DNA of 64,000 bases from Thalassia testudinum. Its lineage: Eukaryota > Streptophyta > Magnoliopsida > Alismatales > Hydrocharitaceae. The stretch lies in the NCBI GenBank assembly GCA_037157565.1, contig JAZHRO010000026.1, positions 36,516,501 through 36,580,500 on the forward strand. The letters run 5' to 3'. Shown piece after piece: positions 21,060 to 33,389 of the stretch; the first letter of the stretch is position 1; every line of letters begins with the position of its first letter. The notes beneath the pieces are model-generated. The model was not told the DNA's origin. It was given only the letters and a program-made list of their open reading frames with translations, and did no database searches. The translations under genes were made by a program, and so were the position numbers.

Positions 21060-22299
21060 GATTTTTGAGAAATCGGGAATGAATCGACGGTAAAAATCAA
21101 CGTGCCCCAGAAATGATTGGATGTCCTTGACCGAGCTAGGCATAGGGAGCTTGGAAATCAGATTCACCTTGGCTCGATCAACCTAGATGCCTTTTTCAGA
21201 GACGAGATGTCCTAGGATAATTCCCTTAGGTACCATGAAGTGGCTCTTTTTCCAGGAAAGAATCAAATTCACATCAATGCATCGCTTGAGGATTTGGACT
21301 AAGTGCAGGAGGCAATCATCGAAAGATTCTCCAAATACCAAGAAGTCCTCCATGAAGACCTCAAGGTATTCACCTACCATATCTGAGAATATGGCAAGCA
21401 TGCACCACTGAAAAGTAGTGGGTGCATTGCAGAGACCGAATGGCATCCTTTGGAATGCGTATGTCCCGAAGGGGCTGGTGAAGGTAGTCTTCTCCTGGTC
21501 CTCAAGATGGATTGTAACCTGGTTAAAATCGAAGTACCCGTACAAGAAGCAGAAGAATCAATTTCCCACTAGTTTCTCGAGGATCTAATCAATGAATGGT
21601 AGTGGGAAATGATCCTTCTTCATGGACGTATTGAGTCTTCTGTAATCAATGCAGACTCTCCATGAGTTCGCTATACGGGTTGGTATAGTTTCTCCGATTT
21701 CAGTCATGATCATAGTGAGTCTTCTTAGGCACAACTTGGATTGGACTCACCCACCGACTGTCGGAGATCGGGCAGATGATCCCTGCATCTAACCACTTGA
21801 TGATCTCTTTTTTCATGACATCCTGTAGGTTCGGATTTAGGCATCTATGCATTTCACGGGATGATCGTGAGCACTCTTTGGTATAGATGTGATGTGTGCA
21901 ATATGAGGGGCTGATGTTAGTCAGATCATCGAGAGTCCATCCAATGGCTCTTCAATGCTGTTGGAGGACAGTAATCAAGCGTGTTTCCTGATTAGATGTG
22001 AGTCGGGAGTTGATAATCACAGGAAACGTTTGATCGGAACCCAAAAAGATATATTTGAGATGGTCAGGGAGGGGTTTCAATTCCATAACTGGATTATCAA
22101 CAGCAGTAGGTGGTTTAGGGTGGGTGTCGGGAATAAAGGAAGGAGCTATGGGTGTGTCTAGGTTAGGTTCAGGCTCCTCTAATTGTGGGCTTTGATCTTC
22201 TTGTGGTTGATCAGAAATACTCAGGTTTTCCTTGATACATAGGTCATCAACTACGGTCTCGACATTGTAAATTTGTTCAATAACTCCGCAATTAATTCC
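21060..22299 (-). pseudogene. Reverse transcriptase, element B
   Basis: The minus strand encodes RT fingers, palm and start of thumb: WRVCIDYRRLN near 21640-21670, the palm from about 21545, RMPFGLCNAPTTF at about 21430, the catalytic block and then WKKSHFMVPKGIILGH near 21230, and FLGHVDFYRRFIPDF near 21080 before the element C insertion. Two catalytic positions differ from the family consensus: the first palm Asp (FLDGY) reads FLYGY, and the FMDD box reads FMED. Stops occur near 21183, 21545 and 21585. It is an inactive fossil. The upstream part to 22299 is a protease-RT linker. Confidence 0.88.
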
Positions 22300-22680
22300 T
22301 TATTGGGCTTTAAAGATGTCGATCTTTAGTGTCTTGCTCCCAAATTTTAATTCAATTTGGCTCTCCTCACAATTAATATTGGCCTTAGCTGTGGCCAGAA
22401 AAGGTCCTCCTAATATGATTGGTGTATTCTTCAAGTTCTTAGAAGCACCCATGTCTAAGATGATGAAATCCATGGGAAAGTAGAAATCGTGTACCCTAAC
22501 TATGACATCCTCAAGTACTCCTTTTGGTGACTTAATAGATCGATTTGCTAACTGTAAGGTCATCTTTGTTGGTTTAAGTTCAGATTCCTCAAAGTGGTCT
22601 AGTAGGGATGTGGGTATCAAATTGATGGAAGCTCGTAGGTCCAATAAGGCTTGGTCAAACTATATATCACCAATAGCACA
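22300..22680 (-). pseudogene. Aspartic protease domain, element B
   Basis: The active-site region reads ALLDLRASINL, where the family has DLGAS, so the Gly after Asp-Leu is Arg. An in-frame stop separates it from the upstream part near 22658. The second half contains FIILDMG and PIILGGPFLATAKA, typical of Athila proteases. It would have cut Gag-Pol; the substitution and stop make it inactive. Confidence 0.8.
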
Positions 22681-24683
22681 GGAGATCAGAGGGGTGCCTG
22701 GGTCTTTTTCCTTAGGCAAGAGTTTGCTCAAAATGATGGAGTTGGCTTGCTCCGACAATACGATCGGGTTCCCGCCTTTGGTTTGCGGCTTACGCTTGGG
22801 TGTACACACGTCTTTCAGGAATCGTGAGTAAGCTAGTATGTGGCAAATCGCATCCATCAAGGGGATGTTTATATGGACCTGCTCAAAGAGCTTGACCAGG
22901 TCCTCCTTAGGTACCACGGGTTTGGTTGCCTTCTTTCCCTTGGTTAAGGCCTCGGGAAATGGAACGTTAGATGGTTCCTCTGGAATTGGCTCAGGCTCTT
23001 TATCAAGGATGGGCATGTCCTAGATGACCAATCTAGGGTTAGGGTCTACAGTCTTAGGCATGTCGTGGCTGGGATAAGGTGGGTCTTGTGTTTCTTTCCC
23101 ACTACGGGTGGTGACGGAATTTAATCCTGCCTGATTTTGGTTTGGATTGGGCAAAATAGGTGTCTGCTGCTGAAATCTCGAGTATGAAGTTGAAGCATCC
23201 ATCCCGTTAGGTGATGGAGCAGAGGGGGCCTGATAAACAAAGTGAGCTTGGCCCTGATTTGGGTTCATAACGCGCCTCTGGTTCGACACATTATTCGGGT
23301 TAGGAAGAGGCTGAGAACGAAGTGCACCAGGTTGGTGAGCACTTGCCAGCTGGGCCAATTGATTGCACAGCTCAGAGATCTCTTCTTTGTGTTGTTTTTG
23401 GATGTCAACTAAGGTCTGGAGAATCAAAGATGTTTGATTTTCTTTAGGCGGTCTAGCTTGGAAATTTTGATTAGGCCTTGGTTGGGTGGGTTGATACGGT
23501 CGTTGATTCTGTGGTTAGGGTTGGAATTGGGATCTCGGATTTGGGTTATTTCTAGACCACGAAAAGTTAAGATGATTACGCCATCCAAGGTTGTAAGTGT
23601 TGGAGAAAGAATTATTCTAGATGGCATGGAGATCCTCATAGGTCTGAGGAGCTTCGAGATAATCAGGGTACGGGGGTTCTGAGTTCCCCCAACTATGGTG
23701 GGCTAACCCGGAGTTGCCTCTAAAGCCATAATTTGACGGGGGTGGATATGCATCCATCCCCGGGGGGTGGTAAATGTTGTGTGCAACCTCCCTTCCCATG
23801 GGCGGGTGCGCGTATGTGCTTTGAGGTGCTGAGGTGGATTTGTGTAGATGACGAGTGATGTCGTCCACCTTCTTTTCAATAATGGAGACCTTATCCAATT
23901 GACTGGCTACCAACTCCAGATCAATGGATGCGAAAAGGCCTCGAGATTTGTGTACCCCCCGATTGTTTGTCAATGCACGAGTGGACGTCCGATCGTACGC
24001 AGCCAATGACTCATTGTTTAGGGAGTTCTCGCACATGTTCTCGAGAATCTCCCGGATCATGTCCTCATGTTGACCCATGATGCTACCACTACAGGTTGCA
24101 TTGACAAATAGCTTGATGTCTTCACGGAGTCCGTGGTAAAAGGATTGGACTTGTTCCCACTTCGGAACTCCGTGATGGGGGCACTTACGCATGAGATCCC
24201 GAAAACGGTTCCATGCCTCGTGTAGAGAATCTCCTGCTCCTTGGGAGAAGTGCGTGATTTGGTACCGCATCGTATTTATACGACCAATGGGGTAGAATTT
24301 TTGCAAGAAGGCGGTTTGAAGTTCTCACCTTGTGTTGATCGTGTGCGGTTGTGTTTGAAACTAGTGAGCGGCTTTGTCACCCAGACAGAATGAGAAGAGT
24401 TTTAAGAGTAATCTATCTTGATTCTGTACATCTGCACCAAAAGTGTCGACCAGATGTTTTAGGTTTTTGATGTGCTGGAAAGGATCATATGAAGCATGCT
24501 AGGCTTGAGATCCACCTCGGGTCCTCCTGCGGGAATGTTGATTCGGGGTTCGATCTCCACTGCTGTATGATTATAGTGATCTCGCATTTGAGGATGCGGC
24601 GGTGGGTTGATGATGGCATTGATTTGATTTCGGAAATCATGGAATTGTTGCTCAAGGTTAGGTTGATCTTCTTGGTGATCCAT
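22681..24683 (-). pseudogene. gag: gag, element B
   Basis: Gag forms the virus-like particle. The frame starts at the ATG at 24683 (MDHQEDQPNLEQQ). It shifts near 24480 and has stops near 24350-24370. The Retrotrans_gag core is visible at about 23950-24306: FYPIGRINTMRYQITHFSQG, HEAWNRFRDLMRKCPHHGVP, FYHGLREDIKLFVNA. A Gln/Pro-rich C-terminal half follows (23020-23640) with further frame changes, then the Gag-protease linker with FLKDVCTPKRK and KEKDPGTPLISC. No CCHC knuckle is seen. Element K's intact Gag has the same domain order. Confidence 0.85.
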
Positions 24684-24859
24684 AGCTGAGAAGGGGGAAG
24701 TAGGTTCTGAATCAGAAGATATGTCAATGTGATCAGGTTGTTACACAAACACGAAAGTTGAGGCTCGACCCCAATGGGAGTGAATGACTAATGGAGGCCT
24801 CAAGGGTGGTCTTAAGGACCTCCTCCCGAACATGCATCAATGGCATAGATGAGGGATAG
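24684..24859 (-). other. Leader of element B, proximal part
   Basis: It is untranslated and includes a block around 24779-24834 resembling 17250-17300 of element C. It ends with one copy of GATAG (24855-24859), the duplication around insertion E. Confidence 0.6.
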
Positions 24860-25176
24860 TGACTACACAGCAAAAATATACCAATAAAAATGCCATCTTG
24901 TGTTATTTCCTAGCATTACCATTGCATATTAGGTAGCCATAGTTGCATTTGTAAAAATTGACACATGCATGCATTTATTTGAGAGGGGAGGAAAGTGAAT
25001 AATTGGCCTTGTAATTAACGTCTTCATCAAGTGCTGCCTCGCAAATTCACCATCTTCATTTTTTATTTGGCATTGAACTTCTTTTTCGCGTGGCTCAGGG
25101 CATGGCTTGCTCTTCACGCCTTTCTCTGCCAACACATGCCCTGCCAGCTGCATGGCTGGTCATGCGCAGCCCAGGG

Positions 25177-25210
25177 CATGGCCATGGCATACCTTCGTCT
25201 CCTTTATAAA
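25177..25210 (+). promoter_or_regulatory. TATA box and palindrome in insertion E
   Basis: TTTATAAAG (25203-25211) has the form of a plant TATA box. The 10-bp palindrome CATGGCCATG lies just upstream at 25177-25186, and CCAGC with GCTGG brackets 25145-25159. Confidence 0.5.
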
Positions 25211-26070
25211 GACCAGCCACCTTCCGCTTGCGCAGGCAGCCTGGTCCAACACACACCCGCAGACACCTTCTCCAGGCCATCTTCTCCCCTCCATACGCAG
25301 CACCTCTTCCACTGAAGAGATACGCTGCAGGCAGGAGCAAGCTCATAGTGGTCCACGACCACCACTGTGAGCTCCACCACCGCCCAGCTCATCCAAGAGC
25401 AGGTGGGCGTGGTGGATTCCACTCTCTGTTTCACTGCTCAGCCCTTCCTGCCATTGTTGAAGCTTTAAGCTTTAGAGCTTAGCAGCAGCAGCAGCATGGC
25501 ACCAGTAGCTCCACGCAGCGCGCAAGCCTCCGCACGCACGCCAGCAGCCAACGCCAACTCCTTCCGCGCGCGCAGGCTCGCTCCAGCGCACTCACGCACG
25601 CAGAACCCGCTGCAGCCAGTTGTCCGAGTCGCGTGCGCACTGTAGCTAGTGTTCACGCATTTCTATGTGGCACTGTAGCTACAGTACAGTGACCGAAAAG
25701 TTTCTCACTTATCCGGTCACCACGTCCTCTTTCTCCGCACCGCAATCGCCCCCAGCCCATCGCCGCATCAGCGCCCGCGCCCGCTCAAGTGCTCGCGCGC
25801 ACGTCTGCAACAGCTTCCTCTCCAGCGCCCGCACCTGCCCGCACTTGCATCTTCGTCCGCATCCACTCCAGCCCACAGCGCACTGCAATGCGCTACGCAG
25901 CGCGCTGTGTTGCTCTCCCTCACGCCTGCAGCCTTCAGCGTGCGCAGGCTCCCTTGCGCGCCTACGCCTGCGCATGCATGTGCTTGTGCCTTGGCGTCCA
26001 GACGTCGGCTGCCTCCACTAGACGCCTTAAACACCCGCGCCCTCTCTCACAGCCACTCCTTCACTCTCAG

Positions 26071-26125
26071 CAGACACACACACACACACCACACTTGTAC
26101 ACATGCACGTGTACACACACACACT
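26071..26125. repeat. CA-rich microsatellite
   Basis: Runs of CACACACA are interrupted by TTGTACACATGCACGTGT. The tract directly precedes the TA-rich tract. Confidence 0.85.
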
Positions 26126-26140
26126 CACTTGTACACCCCT

Positions 26141-26431
26141 ATATATATACTTATATATATATTTATATATCTATACATATTAGTACCTATACAACTATAT
26201 ATAAGTATATATACATACATACATAAATATATATATATACATATATACATATATATCTATAGATATAAATACATATATACATATATATATATATATATGT
26301 GTATACGGATATATATATATACATATATATATATCCATATACATATATATATATATCCATATACATATATATATATATATATATATCCATATACATATAT
26401 ATATATATATCCATATACATATATACATATA

Positions 26432-26499
<68 letters not shown>

Positions 26500-26712
26500 T
26501 ATATATATATATATACACATATATATATATATATCCATATACATATATATATATATATATCCATATACATATATATATATATATTTACATATCTACATAT
26601 CTATATACATATATATATAACTACCTATACATCTATATAATTACAACCCTATCTATACATATATATACATATATATTTACATATATACATATATATATAG
26701 ATATTTACATTC
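26141..26712. repeat. Long TA-rich microsatellite with interspersed CCATATACATAT blocks
   Basis: About 570 bp of TATATA are broken by repeated CCATATACATAT blocks at fairly regular spacing and one uninterrupted TA run at about 26437-26490. The open frames through it (Tyr-Ile repeats) are not genes. Confidence 0.9.
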
Positions 26713-27424
26713 ATATCCCTGCACCACGCATTATATCGCGGGAATATCTGCATCAGTTGCTGATATTCCCCGATACCCGCATACAGAAAGTGTCTCAGCA
26801 CACACTTCCACCCATCCATCCTACACTCCACGCAACACTTCGTCCGGTTGGTTGCGTCTTCCTAGACGTCGATCAACTCGACACCGTCCTACACACCATT
26901 TCCACCTCCACCCCCACCCCTATATATATAGACTATATTTTTACAAGGAACCTATCTTGTTTCTATTTCTTTTATGTTTCCTGCTATTAAAAAGATTAAA
27001 AAAAATAGTAAAAGAGAGAAGATAATCCTTGTCTTGCAGGTACTCGGTCTTGCGAATAGCAAGACCCATTTTTGGAATCCTAATTTGGCTCAATGCCAAG
27101 AACAATTTGGCTCTAAGCCAAGGACCTGATTTTGAGGGTGTACCTCAAGGACAAAATTATCAGAAAAAAATCTTAAATAGAAAAACACCAAAAACATAAT
27201 AAACGCACGGAAGAGATTCGTTGTAGGAAAGGCGTAGAAACTTATTCACCTCTAATTCTCGCCTCCTTGAGTTCGACCCTGGGCCTAAAAGTAACCAAGA
27301 TAAAATCAAGTAGGTCAGGTTAAAAATTTTGTAAAAAGATGGTTAGGCTCGATTTAGGTTAACCACTATACTCACTTCAACGCTAATTTCGCCATATTAA
27401 CACAACCTATCCGGGTCTAGACTA

Positions 27425-28356
27425 GATAGCAGGTGATGGACCTAATCAAGACACCCAAAAGATTTTGGATGGCTACAGAGGTTCGAGGCTGATGATACCC
27501 CTAGGTTAGAAAGTTGTCCACCTGAGAATTACCTAGGCAGCAATAAAGGGAGAGTCCGGCGAAGACCCCTACACGGTAGAGCACCCCCACGGGTTACAGG
27601 GTTTCCCCCACCCAACCTTTCTTGTCATTGAGAGTCTAGGAAGACCAGAATGGGGACTTGACCTCTTAAGTCTACCAATTTTAAGTTAAGAGCAAAGGTG
27701 TTTATGATTTCACTTGAACTTTAAGATGTTTTTGTGCAAGGTGACCTAATTTGAATATTGGTTAACCCAACAAGATGGGTCAACTTCACCTGGTTGTCCT
27801 TTGAGAAATTTAGGTCCCTCTTTTAGTGTTCAAATGAAATTAAGAGCCTGATTTTAGGGTTTGCTTGAATAGATCAATTCAACCAAGGCTTAGGCACACA
27901 CTGTTTAGGAAGGTTAATTCTTGATTAAGCAAATGTGTCTCTAAAATCCTAAACTGGAAACCCTAATTGGCTCTGATTGTTCCAATTTAATTCATCCAAA
28001 TGTGGTACCTAGGGCTCAAGCAAGAAGGTGATAGCCTCAGATACCTTAAATCCTGAGTAGGTGTGCAAATCAGGGTTTGGATGTTCTCTAAACAGAATGT
28101 ATCAAATCAGGCAACTTGATGATTAATCTAAGAATAGAATGCAAGTTGAACCTAATTGATTTGTTTCTTCTTTTAGCTTTTTTAGAATTAGGGGCTTAGG
28201 GAAAATTTGATGGAGTTTACCTGCCTTTAGAGTGTTCTGATGTGCGGCTGATCTTCCTCCATTGAATCCTTGAAATGGATCACAATCAAAAGAGATAGAG
28301 CAAGTTAGTATCAAATCAGCTATTGCAATCAAGAGATCGAATTGCGCGTTGCTCCC
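27425..28356 (-). other. Leader of element B, distal part
   Basis: No gene is seen. Bases 27430-27640 match the leader of element C (17330-17560). Confidence 0.6.
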
Positions 28357-28370
28357 CGGCAAGGGTGACA
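28357..28370 (-). other. Decayed primer binding site, element B
   Basis: The plus strand CCCCGGCAAGGGTGACA stands where CCCCGGCAACGGCGCCA is expected, with three changes. It lies 3 bp from the LTR start at 28374. Confidence 0.75.
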
Positions 28371-28407
28371 AAATGTTTACGAGCAAAATCGATATTATAA
28401 AAGCTGT

Positions 28408-28419
28408 GTTGTAGTATAG
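28408..28419 (-). other. U5 motif complementary to tRNA-Asp 5' end, element B
   Basis: The plus strand GTTGTAGTATAG equals tRNA-Asp nt 4-15 (12 of 12). Confidence 0.6.
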
Positions 28420-30054
28420 GTCGAAATCGCTTGAAAGCAAATAAGACTTATACTTGAAAGAAATCCGAGGTCGAACACAGGGAGTAAGTAACAATTAACT
28501 CTCAAGATTGCAATTCTGTCAATGTATAACAATAAATCCAAGCAAGAATGATATATATGATAAAGCAAATGTCAATGAAGCAAAAAGATTAGGGTAAAAT
28601 GGTGATTTGAATCACCAATTACCCCTCACAATAATAGCAAATATCTCAACAGTATCAATCAAGGGAATAAAGCCTCAAATGTATACAATCAGACGACGGA
28701 GACTTATATCAGACGGCTTAAACAACCGGTTGCTACAGTGCAAGGGACTCAAGGGTCTCTTCTTCCTTTCTTCTTTGTTGACTCTTCTTCCTTTTTCTCT
28801 TTGGCTTCTTCCTTCTCCTTTTGCAACTAAGTGTCACACAGGTACCAATGAGAGCGAAACCCCCCTGTCCTCGTGCTCTCTCTCTTTCTCTCTCTGGGTT
28901 CCGCTCTCCTAGAGCCTTCCACAGTAACGGGTGTTTGAATCAAGCGCGTACCCAGGTCCAAGCTCATCGGCGGAGGGTGGTGAGCGAGGAGTGAGAGGCT
29001 TAGGTGGGTAATCGGGTGAGTGCCAGACCCGCGTGTAGTGTCACGGGCAAGGCAAGTGTCGGGTGAGAGGGGACCTCACCCCTTTGTGTCTGAGGCGGTA
29101 AGCCATAGGCACAAAATCAATTTATGCTGCTGCAAGTGCTTGTGTGCTTCCGAGGTGGGACTATCCCACCCTGTCTTCTGTTCGTGCGCACCTGCGAAGA
29201 TGCTTCCACACAATTGGATGACTGCAGTTGATGGAGGCCTCAATCGAAGACCTAGGATGATTCCTGGGATGTAGTCGCATCACTTGGAGGTGGTGCCTGG
29301 AGCTGCAGGTGCCGAAGAGGGCTTCAAGCTTCGCTTGAGCTCGTTGTTAATGGCGTCAGGGATCTGCTGATCTGAAATGTAAAGAACGACCTTTCAGCCC
29401 TGTCAAATAACTTCAGAAGCTTCGTAGTGGAACGACGAGAGTGTAAGTGTGTGCAGCGTGGCGTGAAGGTGGTCGATGAGGCTTGTCAACCTTACGGAGG
29501 GTAAACGGAGGAGTGTGAGTTTGGCAGAGGGTTTGGAGGAGAAATCGACCTAACTTGGTTAGGGCTTTTGCTCCTGAGATTGAGGCAAAGGTGTAGAGCG
29601 TGGAAGTGGCAGCGTAGGTGGTCTATGGTGGCCACTAGAGCTCGCCGATGGTGGTCTGGCGAGGTGGAAGATGAAGTCATGGAGGGCGGTGCGGAAGTCG
29701 AAGCGGAGTGCCGGAGGTGCTGTCGTGACGTGGAGAAGCTGAGGAGTCGATAAAGATAGGTAGCAAACAACAGGGATCATAGTTGGCGTCGGTTGTGGTA
29801 TGGCCGACGTCGGAGACGAAGATAGCTCCGGTGGGGGTTGGATGGTGAGGACGAAGGATATAAAAGCGTTGGTTGGTACTGCTCGACGCGGAGGAAGACG
29901 AGGAAGGAGTATCTGCCGCTGGTATTACGGTCAGATGACGAGAGAAGTCGGAGAGGATCGCCGGAAACTCGAGGAGCCTTTCGGCCAGAAAGGAAGGAGG
30001 AATGTGGAATTTCTGGCCGAAATTAAGCTTGGGGAGAATAGCCTGACATGGGGA

Positions 30055-30114
30055 TTCTTTTATAGGTAGCAGGGGGTCGGTTGAAGATTGGAATTCAAGC
30101 TTTCAAGCTTGGAA
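30055..30114 (-). promoter_or_regulatory. TATA box and upstream inverted repeat, element B LTR
   Basis: The minus strand CTATAAAAGAA is at 30065-30055. Upstream, TTCAAGCTT (30094-30102) and AAGCTTGGAA (30105-30114) pair with a one-base bulge. Confidence 0.55.
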
Positions 30115-31010
30115 GGTTGCCGGAATAGGATACCCATTCCTTTGAAGGATTCGCAGGAGGATTTGGGCGACTTTTGAGACTTTAGATCTAGCTAAAAAGG
30201 AAGTTAGTTTCTTAAGGAATTCCCCTTTCAAATTTGAGAAGGATTCGTCAAGAAATCAATGAGATCTTGCCAAATGAAGCTCGTCGGAGTTGTAGGAATA
30301 GGATTTTGGTGCGGTGGGAGCCTTTTTGTGAAGAAGAAAAAGAAGTTGTGGGCCTTTTTGTAAGAAATTCAAAAGCTGAGGGGCCATGTGAAATAAAGAA
30401 AATCAAACTTGGACTAAAGTGCAAACTAGGTCGAAATAATCTCAGATTAGGCTCAAATTTTGGTAAAAACCTAATTTGGACCTAAGGAATCCAATGGTGA
30501 AGTTGAATTTTGGTTTTGACCTCGTTTGACTGAGTAATTTATGCAAAAGCCCAAATTAGGGCAAAAGTTTATCTGTAGCTCTATTTTAGGTCAAGATGGG
30601 TTCTGATGGTCAAATTGAAGGTACCAAATCCTAGAGAATATATTTCTATGAATTTTAGAGGGTTTAGGTGAATTTTATCCTGACTAAAACCTCAGTTAAT
30701 TAAGCAGGTCCATTTTTAGGGTTTCAGATGTCCATTAATTCCTATAATGCGTGAAAACCCGTTTCGTTCTGTGTGAACCCTCTTAATAGACTCTAAAGCA
30801 CATTTGACCTTTGTTAAACCCCTGAGGAAACCCACGGTTATTCTATTTTTGTGATGGAATGGTAAATTTGCAGAAATAACCCTGTATTCTTATCTTCTTC
30901 TCAAATCAATGTTTTGTGCCATTTTGACCTTCTGATGGATATATAAGAGCTTTTATTAACTTAATCAGATCAAACTGAGCTAGCTATGGATCATGATGGT
31001 GTTCCCATCA

Positions 31011-32537
31011 TCCTCCCCTCATCTTCACGATCGTCGCCCGCTAAAGCACGATCGCTCTCTCCCTCTCCATCATCGTCGCCGTATTGCCGTTGACTTCATC
31101 TTCTCTGGCTCTAGTCCATCACAACTGGAGCCCTCCGCCAGCCATCTCTCTCTAGGTCCCTCTATCTCTTCCCCTTCCCTTATTGATCCTTTCCAATGCT
31201 TTAGTTCTTGGGTTCGACCACCAACTCGGCAGCAACCACCATCGTCTCCTTCCGCTCCGACCAAGCTCTGACGAAGGCCTCCGCTTGCTCCACTGCACCA
31301 AATCATATGCCACTGACCACTACACCTTTGCCACCTCTCGCCCATCAAAACCCCTCAAGAAATTAAGGGGATTGGCCTCTCACACACTCCACCTGACACC
31401 ACCTTCACCGCACCACCTCCTCGACCTCACCAATACATCACACACACCTTTACAGCATGCCATGGCCACCATCGTTTTCCTTATAGCACGACGATCCTTC
31501 TGAACTTGTTTAATCGGGGCTATAAGGCCGTATTCGTGTTCTTCAGGTTTGTCGGACATTCGTTGTCACCCTCGTCATCTCCGGCTCCGTTCTCTCATCT
31601 CCGGCTCCCAACTAACCCAACTAAAGATCGCAATCGACGTGAAGCATCTCTAGGTTCCTTCCCAGGCAGCCAATCAAGGCCATCGGCTGTAGTTGCTACT
31701 CCAATTAGAGGCTTCACTGTCTACTGTTGCTGTGCGAAGAAGCCGTGTGGCATTAGTCCCACATCATGAAACGAAGGAGCCCCAACAATGCATTTAAGGA
31801 AAAAGTGAAGAGGGTTGTTTGCCTTCGAGTCACTGGGGTCAGGTTTCTACCACGCATCTGCACATGCGGTGTCTCATGCATTCGTCCATGCCCTCGCTCG
31901 TGCAAATGCCATGCAGGTCTGGGTGTGGATCCGATTACCCACTTCTCGGGTTTGGTCTGATTCTGAGGTTGGGTCTGAGAGAAAGAAGATTTGAGAGAGA
32001 AGGGGGTGGGTTTTGCTCTGTTGAGACCTTAGAGCCTGCCCTCTCTTGTGACACTTAGAGAAATTCTTAAGAGGCCCTTGAGCCTTGGTTGTTGCTGCTG
32101 CTGTGCTCGTGAAGAAGAGAAGACCTTGTGCCTTTTAAGGCATCTGGAAGCCTAGCTCATCATTTGAGGCCCTCTGCTGGTTACTGTGGCATTATTTGAA
32201 TAACTTGATTAATAGTTGTGATTTACTGTTGAGATATTTAAGTGGTTGTGAACATAACTTTGAGAGGTTAATTTGGTGATTCAAATCACCATTTTAACCC
32301 AATCTTTTTGCACTATTATTCTGATTTTATTGAAATATCATTCTGAGTATTGTTGCTTTTGAATTGCATCTATATTTCTTGTGATTAGTGAATTTAAATT
32401 GCATACTTGCTTCCTGTGAATGATCTCGGATTCTAATTTCTGAATCTGAGTTTATAAATTTAAATTTTTTTTTGTGCGATTTAGGAGTGTACTACAATGA
32501 ACGCATACTTAAAAACTCTTCGATTGCTTCACAATAA
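31011..32537 (+). repeat. LTR piece F (plus strand), right part only
   Basis: The sequence resembles solo LTR J from about 48150 onward (for example GGAGCCCTCCGCC and AGTCCCACATC), and ends with U5-like GTACTACAATGAACGC (32489-32504). Element B interrupts it at 31010, and its left part lies beyond the window. The ORFs at 31183-31769 look accidental. Confidence 0.7.
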
Positions 32538-32633
32538 AAAGATTGCAAACATACACTGCTAAAATGTAGCAGGGTGCGTTGCATAATCCAAATGGCATCC
32601 TACGGAATGCAAGGGTTCCGTAGGGGCAGGTGA
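32538..32633 (-). pseudogene. RT scrap G from a further decayed element
   Basis: The minus strand encodes an RT palm fragment, TCPYGTLAFRRMPFGLCNAP, followed by ATF, a stop, and QCMFAIF, cut on the left by LTR F and on the right by element H. It shows that F and H both landed in the same older pol gene. Confidence 0.8.
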
Positions 32634-32634
32634 G

Positions 32635-33389
32635 TGACAGGAGGGCGATTCTCGTGCGTGTTTTGAAAATAGAGATCTCGTCGTAGTATAGTGTGCGAAA
32701 ACGCTTGTCAAAAATAATTTATAAAATAACAAGACTTGAGTCCCGATCGTTTGTCTCTAGGAGGCATTTAGAAAATGCAGATTTGAATTCGATCTATCTT
32801 GCTCTACTTATTCAGAAATGCATGCCAGCTTACAATAATTCGTATTGATGCACAACATCCTTAGTTGAAAGAGAATACAAATTTTGCACATGCAATTTTA
32901 ATCACAAGGAAATATGGCAATCAACTCATGGTGATTTTCATAGGTAGACATAGAGATGTATAAAAGATGATTTCATTGATTGCATCATGGTGGCTACAGA
33001 GTGAAGCTCACGGAAAGCTTGTATAGGAAAGCTTGAAAGTAATAAACTAGCTAATAGAAAATGACTGCATACATGAATCTATGGGGGGATTATGCATGCA
33101 TCATTGGGGGAGAATATGGAGCTACACTACCAAGCAGTAATAAAGCATTAATCTACGAAGAACTACACTACTTATCTAGATAACAGAATGAAGAGCATTT
33201 GGAGGTAGCTCTGATGGCCTTTGACTTGGTTGAGAGGAGGAGGGGCGGCCAATGGTGCTTAGGCCGGCCCTTGGAGAGAGGTTGGAGGTGATCTAGGCCT
33301 TGCGTGGAGGTGATGGGGATGCCATGGTGTGCTTGTGGAGATGGAGGTGGAGTAATGGAGGTGGAATGAAGCTAAAACTAGATGGAAGG
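32635..33389 (-). repeat. 3' LTR of element H, first part
   Basis: The plus strand starts TGACAGGAGGG. A U5 motif is at 32677-32693 (16 of 17 to the tRNA-Asp start if one base and the first position are discounted). It is interrupted by element I after GAAGG (33385-33389) and resumes at 41607. No gene is seen. Confidence 0.8.
32677..32693 (-). other. U5 motif resembling tRNA-Asp 5' end, element H
   Basis: Plus-strand CTCGTCGTAGTATAGTG aligns with tRNA-Asp nt 1-17 with two changes and includes GTAGTATAGTG exactly. Confidence 0.6.

Larger units (their letters stand above)
24860..27424 (+). repeat. Insertion E: probable solo LTR, plus strand (2565 bp)
   Basis: GATAG occurs on both sides (24855-24859, 27425-27429) and the flanks rejoin into a leader that aligns with element C (GATGAG...CAGGTG). 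It starts TGACTACACAGC and ends GTCTAGACTA, so the terminus is TA, not CA. Near its end are GAGTTCGACCCTGGG and CTATACT (27366-27372), which resemble U5 of related LTRs. It has a TATA box at about 25203 and a huge TA microsatellite. No gene is supported. It could also be another class of LTR-like insertion. Confidence 0.65.
6198..31010 (-). mobile_element. Scaffold element B: decayed autonomous Athila-like retrotransposon split by four insertions
   Basis: On the minus strand from right to left come the 5' LTR (28374-31010), decayed tRNA-Asp site, leader, gag, protease, RT, RNase H and integrase, ending at 6198 where element A interrupts it. Removing C (10959-21054), D (7311-10086) and E (24860-27424), each with one copy of its 5-bp duplication, rejoins the flanking reading. 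The protein segments carry stops and catalytic substitutions, so it is dead. Its 3' LTR is outside the window. Confidence 0.88.
28374..31010 (-). repeat. 5' LTR of element B (2637 bp)
   Basis: Plus-strand ends are TGTTTACGAGC and GTTCCCATCA. The U5 motif GTTGTAGTATAG is at 28408-28419 and the TATA box at 30055-30065. It is similar along much of its length to solo LTRs D and J. It is followed by TCCTC (31011-31015); the partner duplication is outside the window. Confidence 0.88.

Noticed and set aside
25907..26990. ORFs of repeated Tyr-Ile-Ser across the TA microsatellite
   Set aside because: They are translations of simple repeats, open in all frames.
31183..31769. Possible plus-strand host gene near 31-32 kb
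   Set aside because: It aligns with the LTR J family (48150 onward). Frames are short and lack domains.
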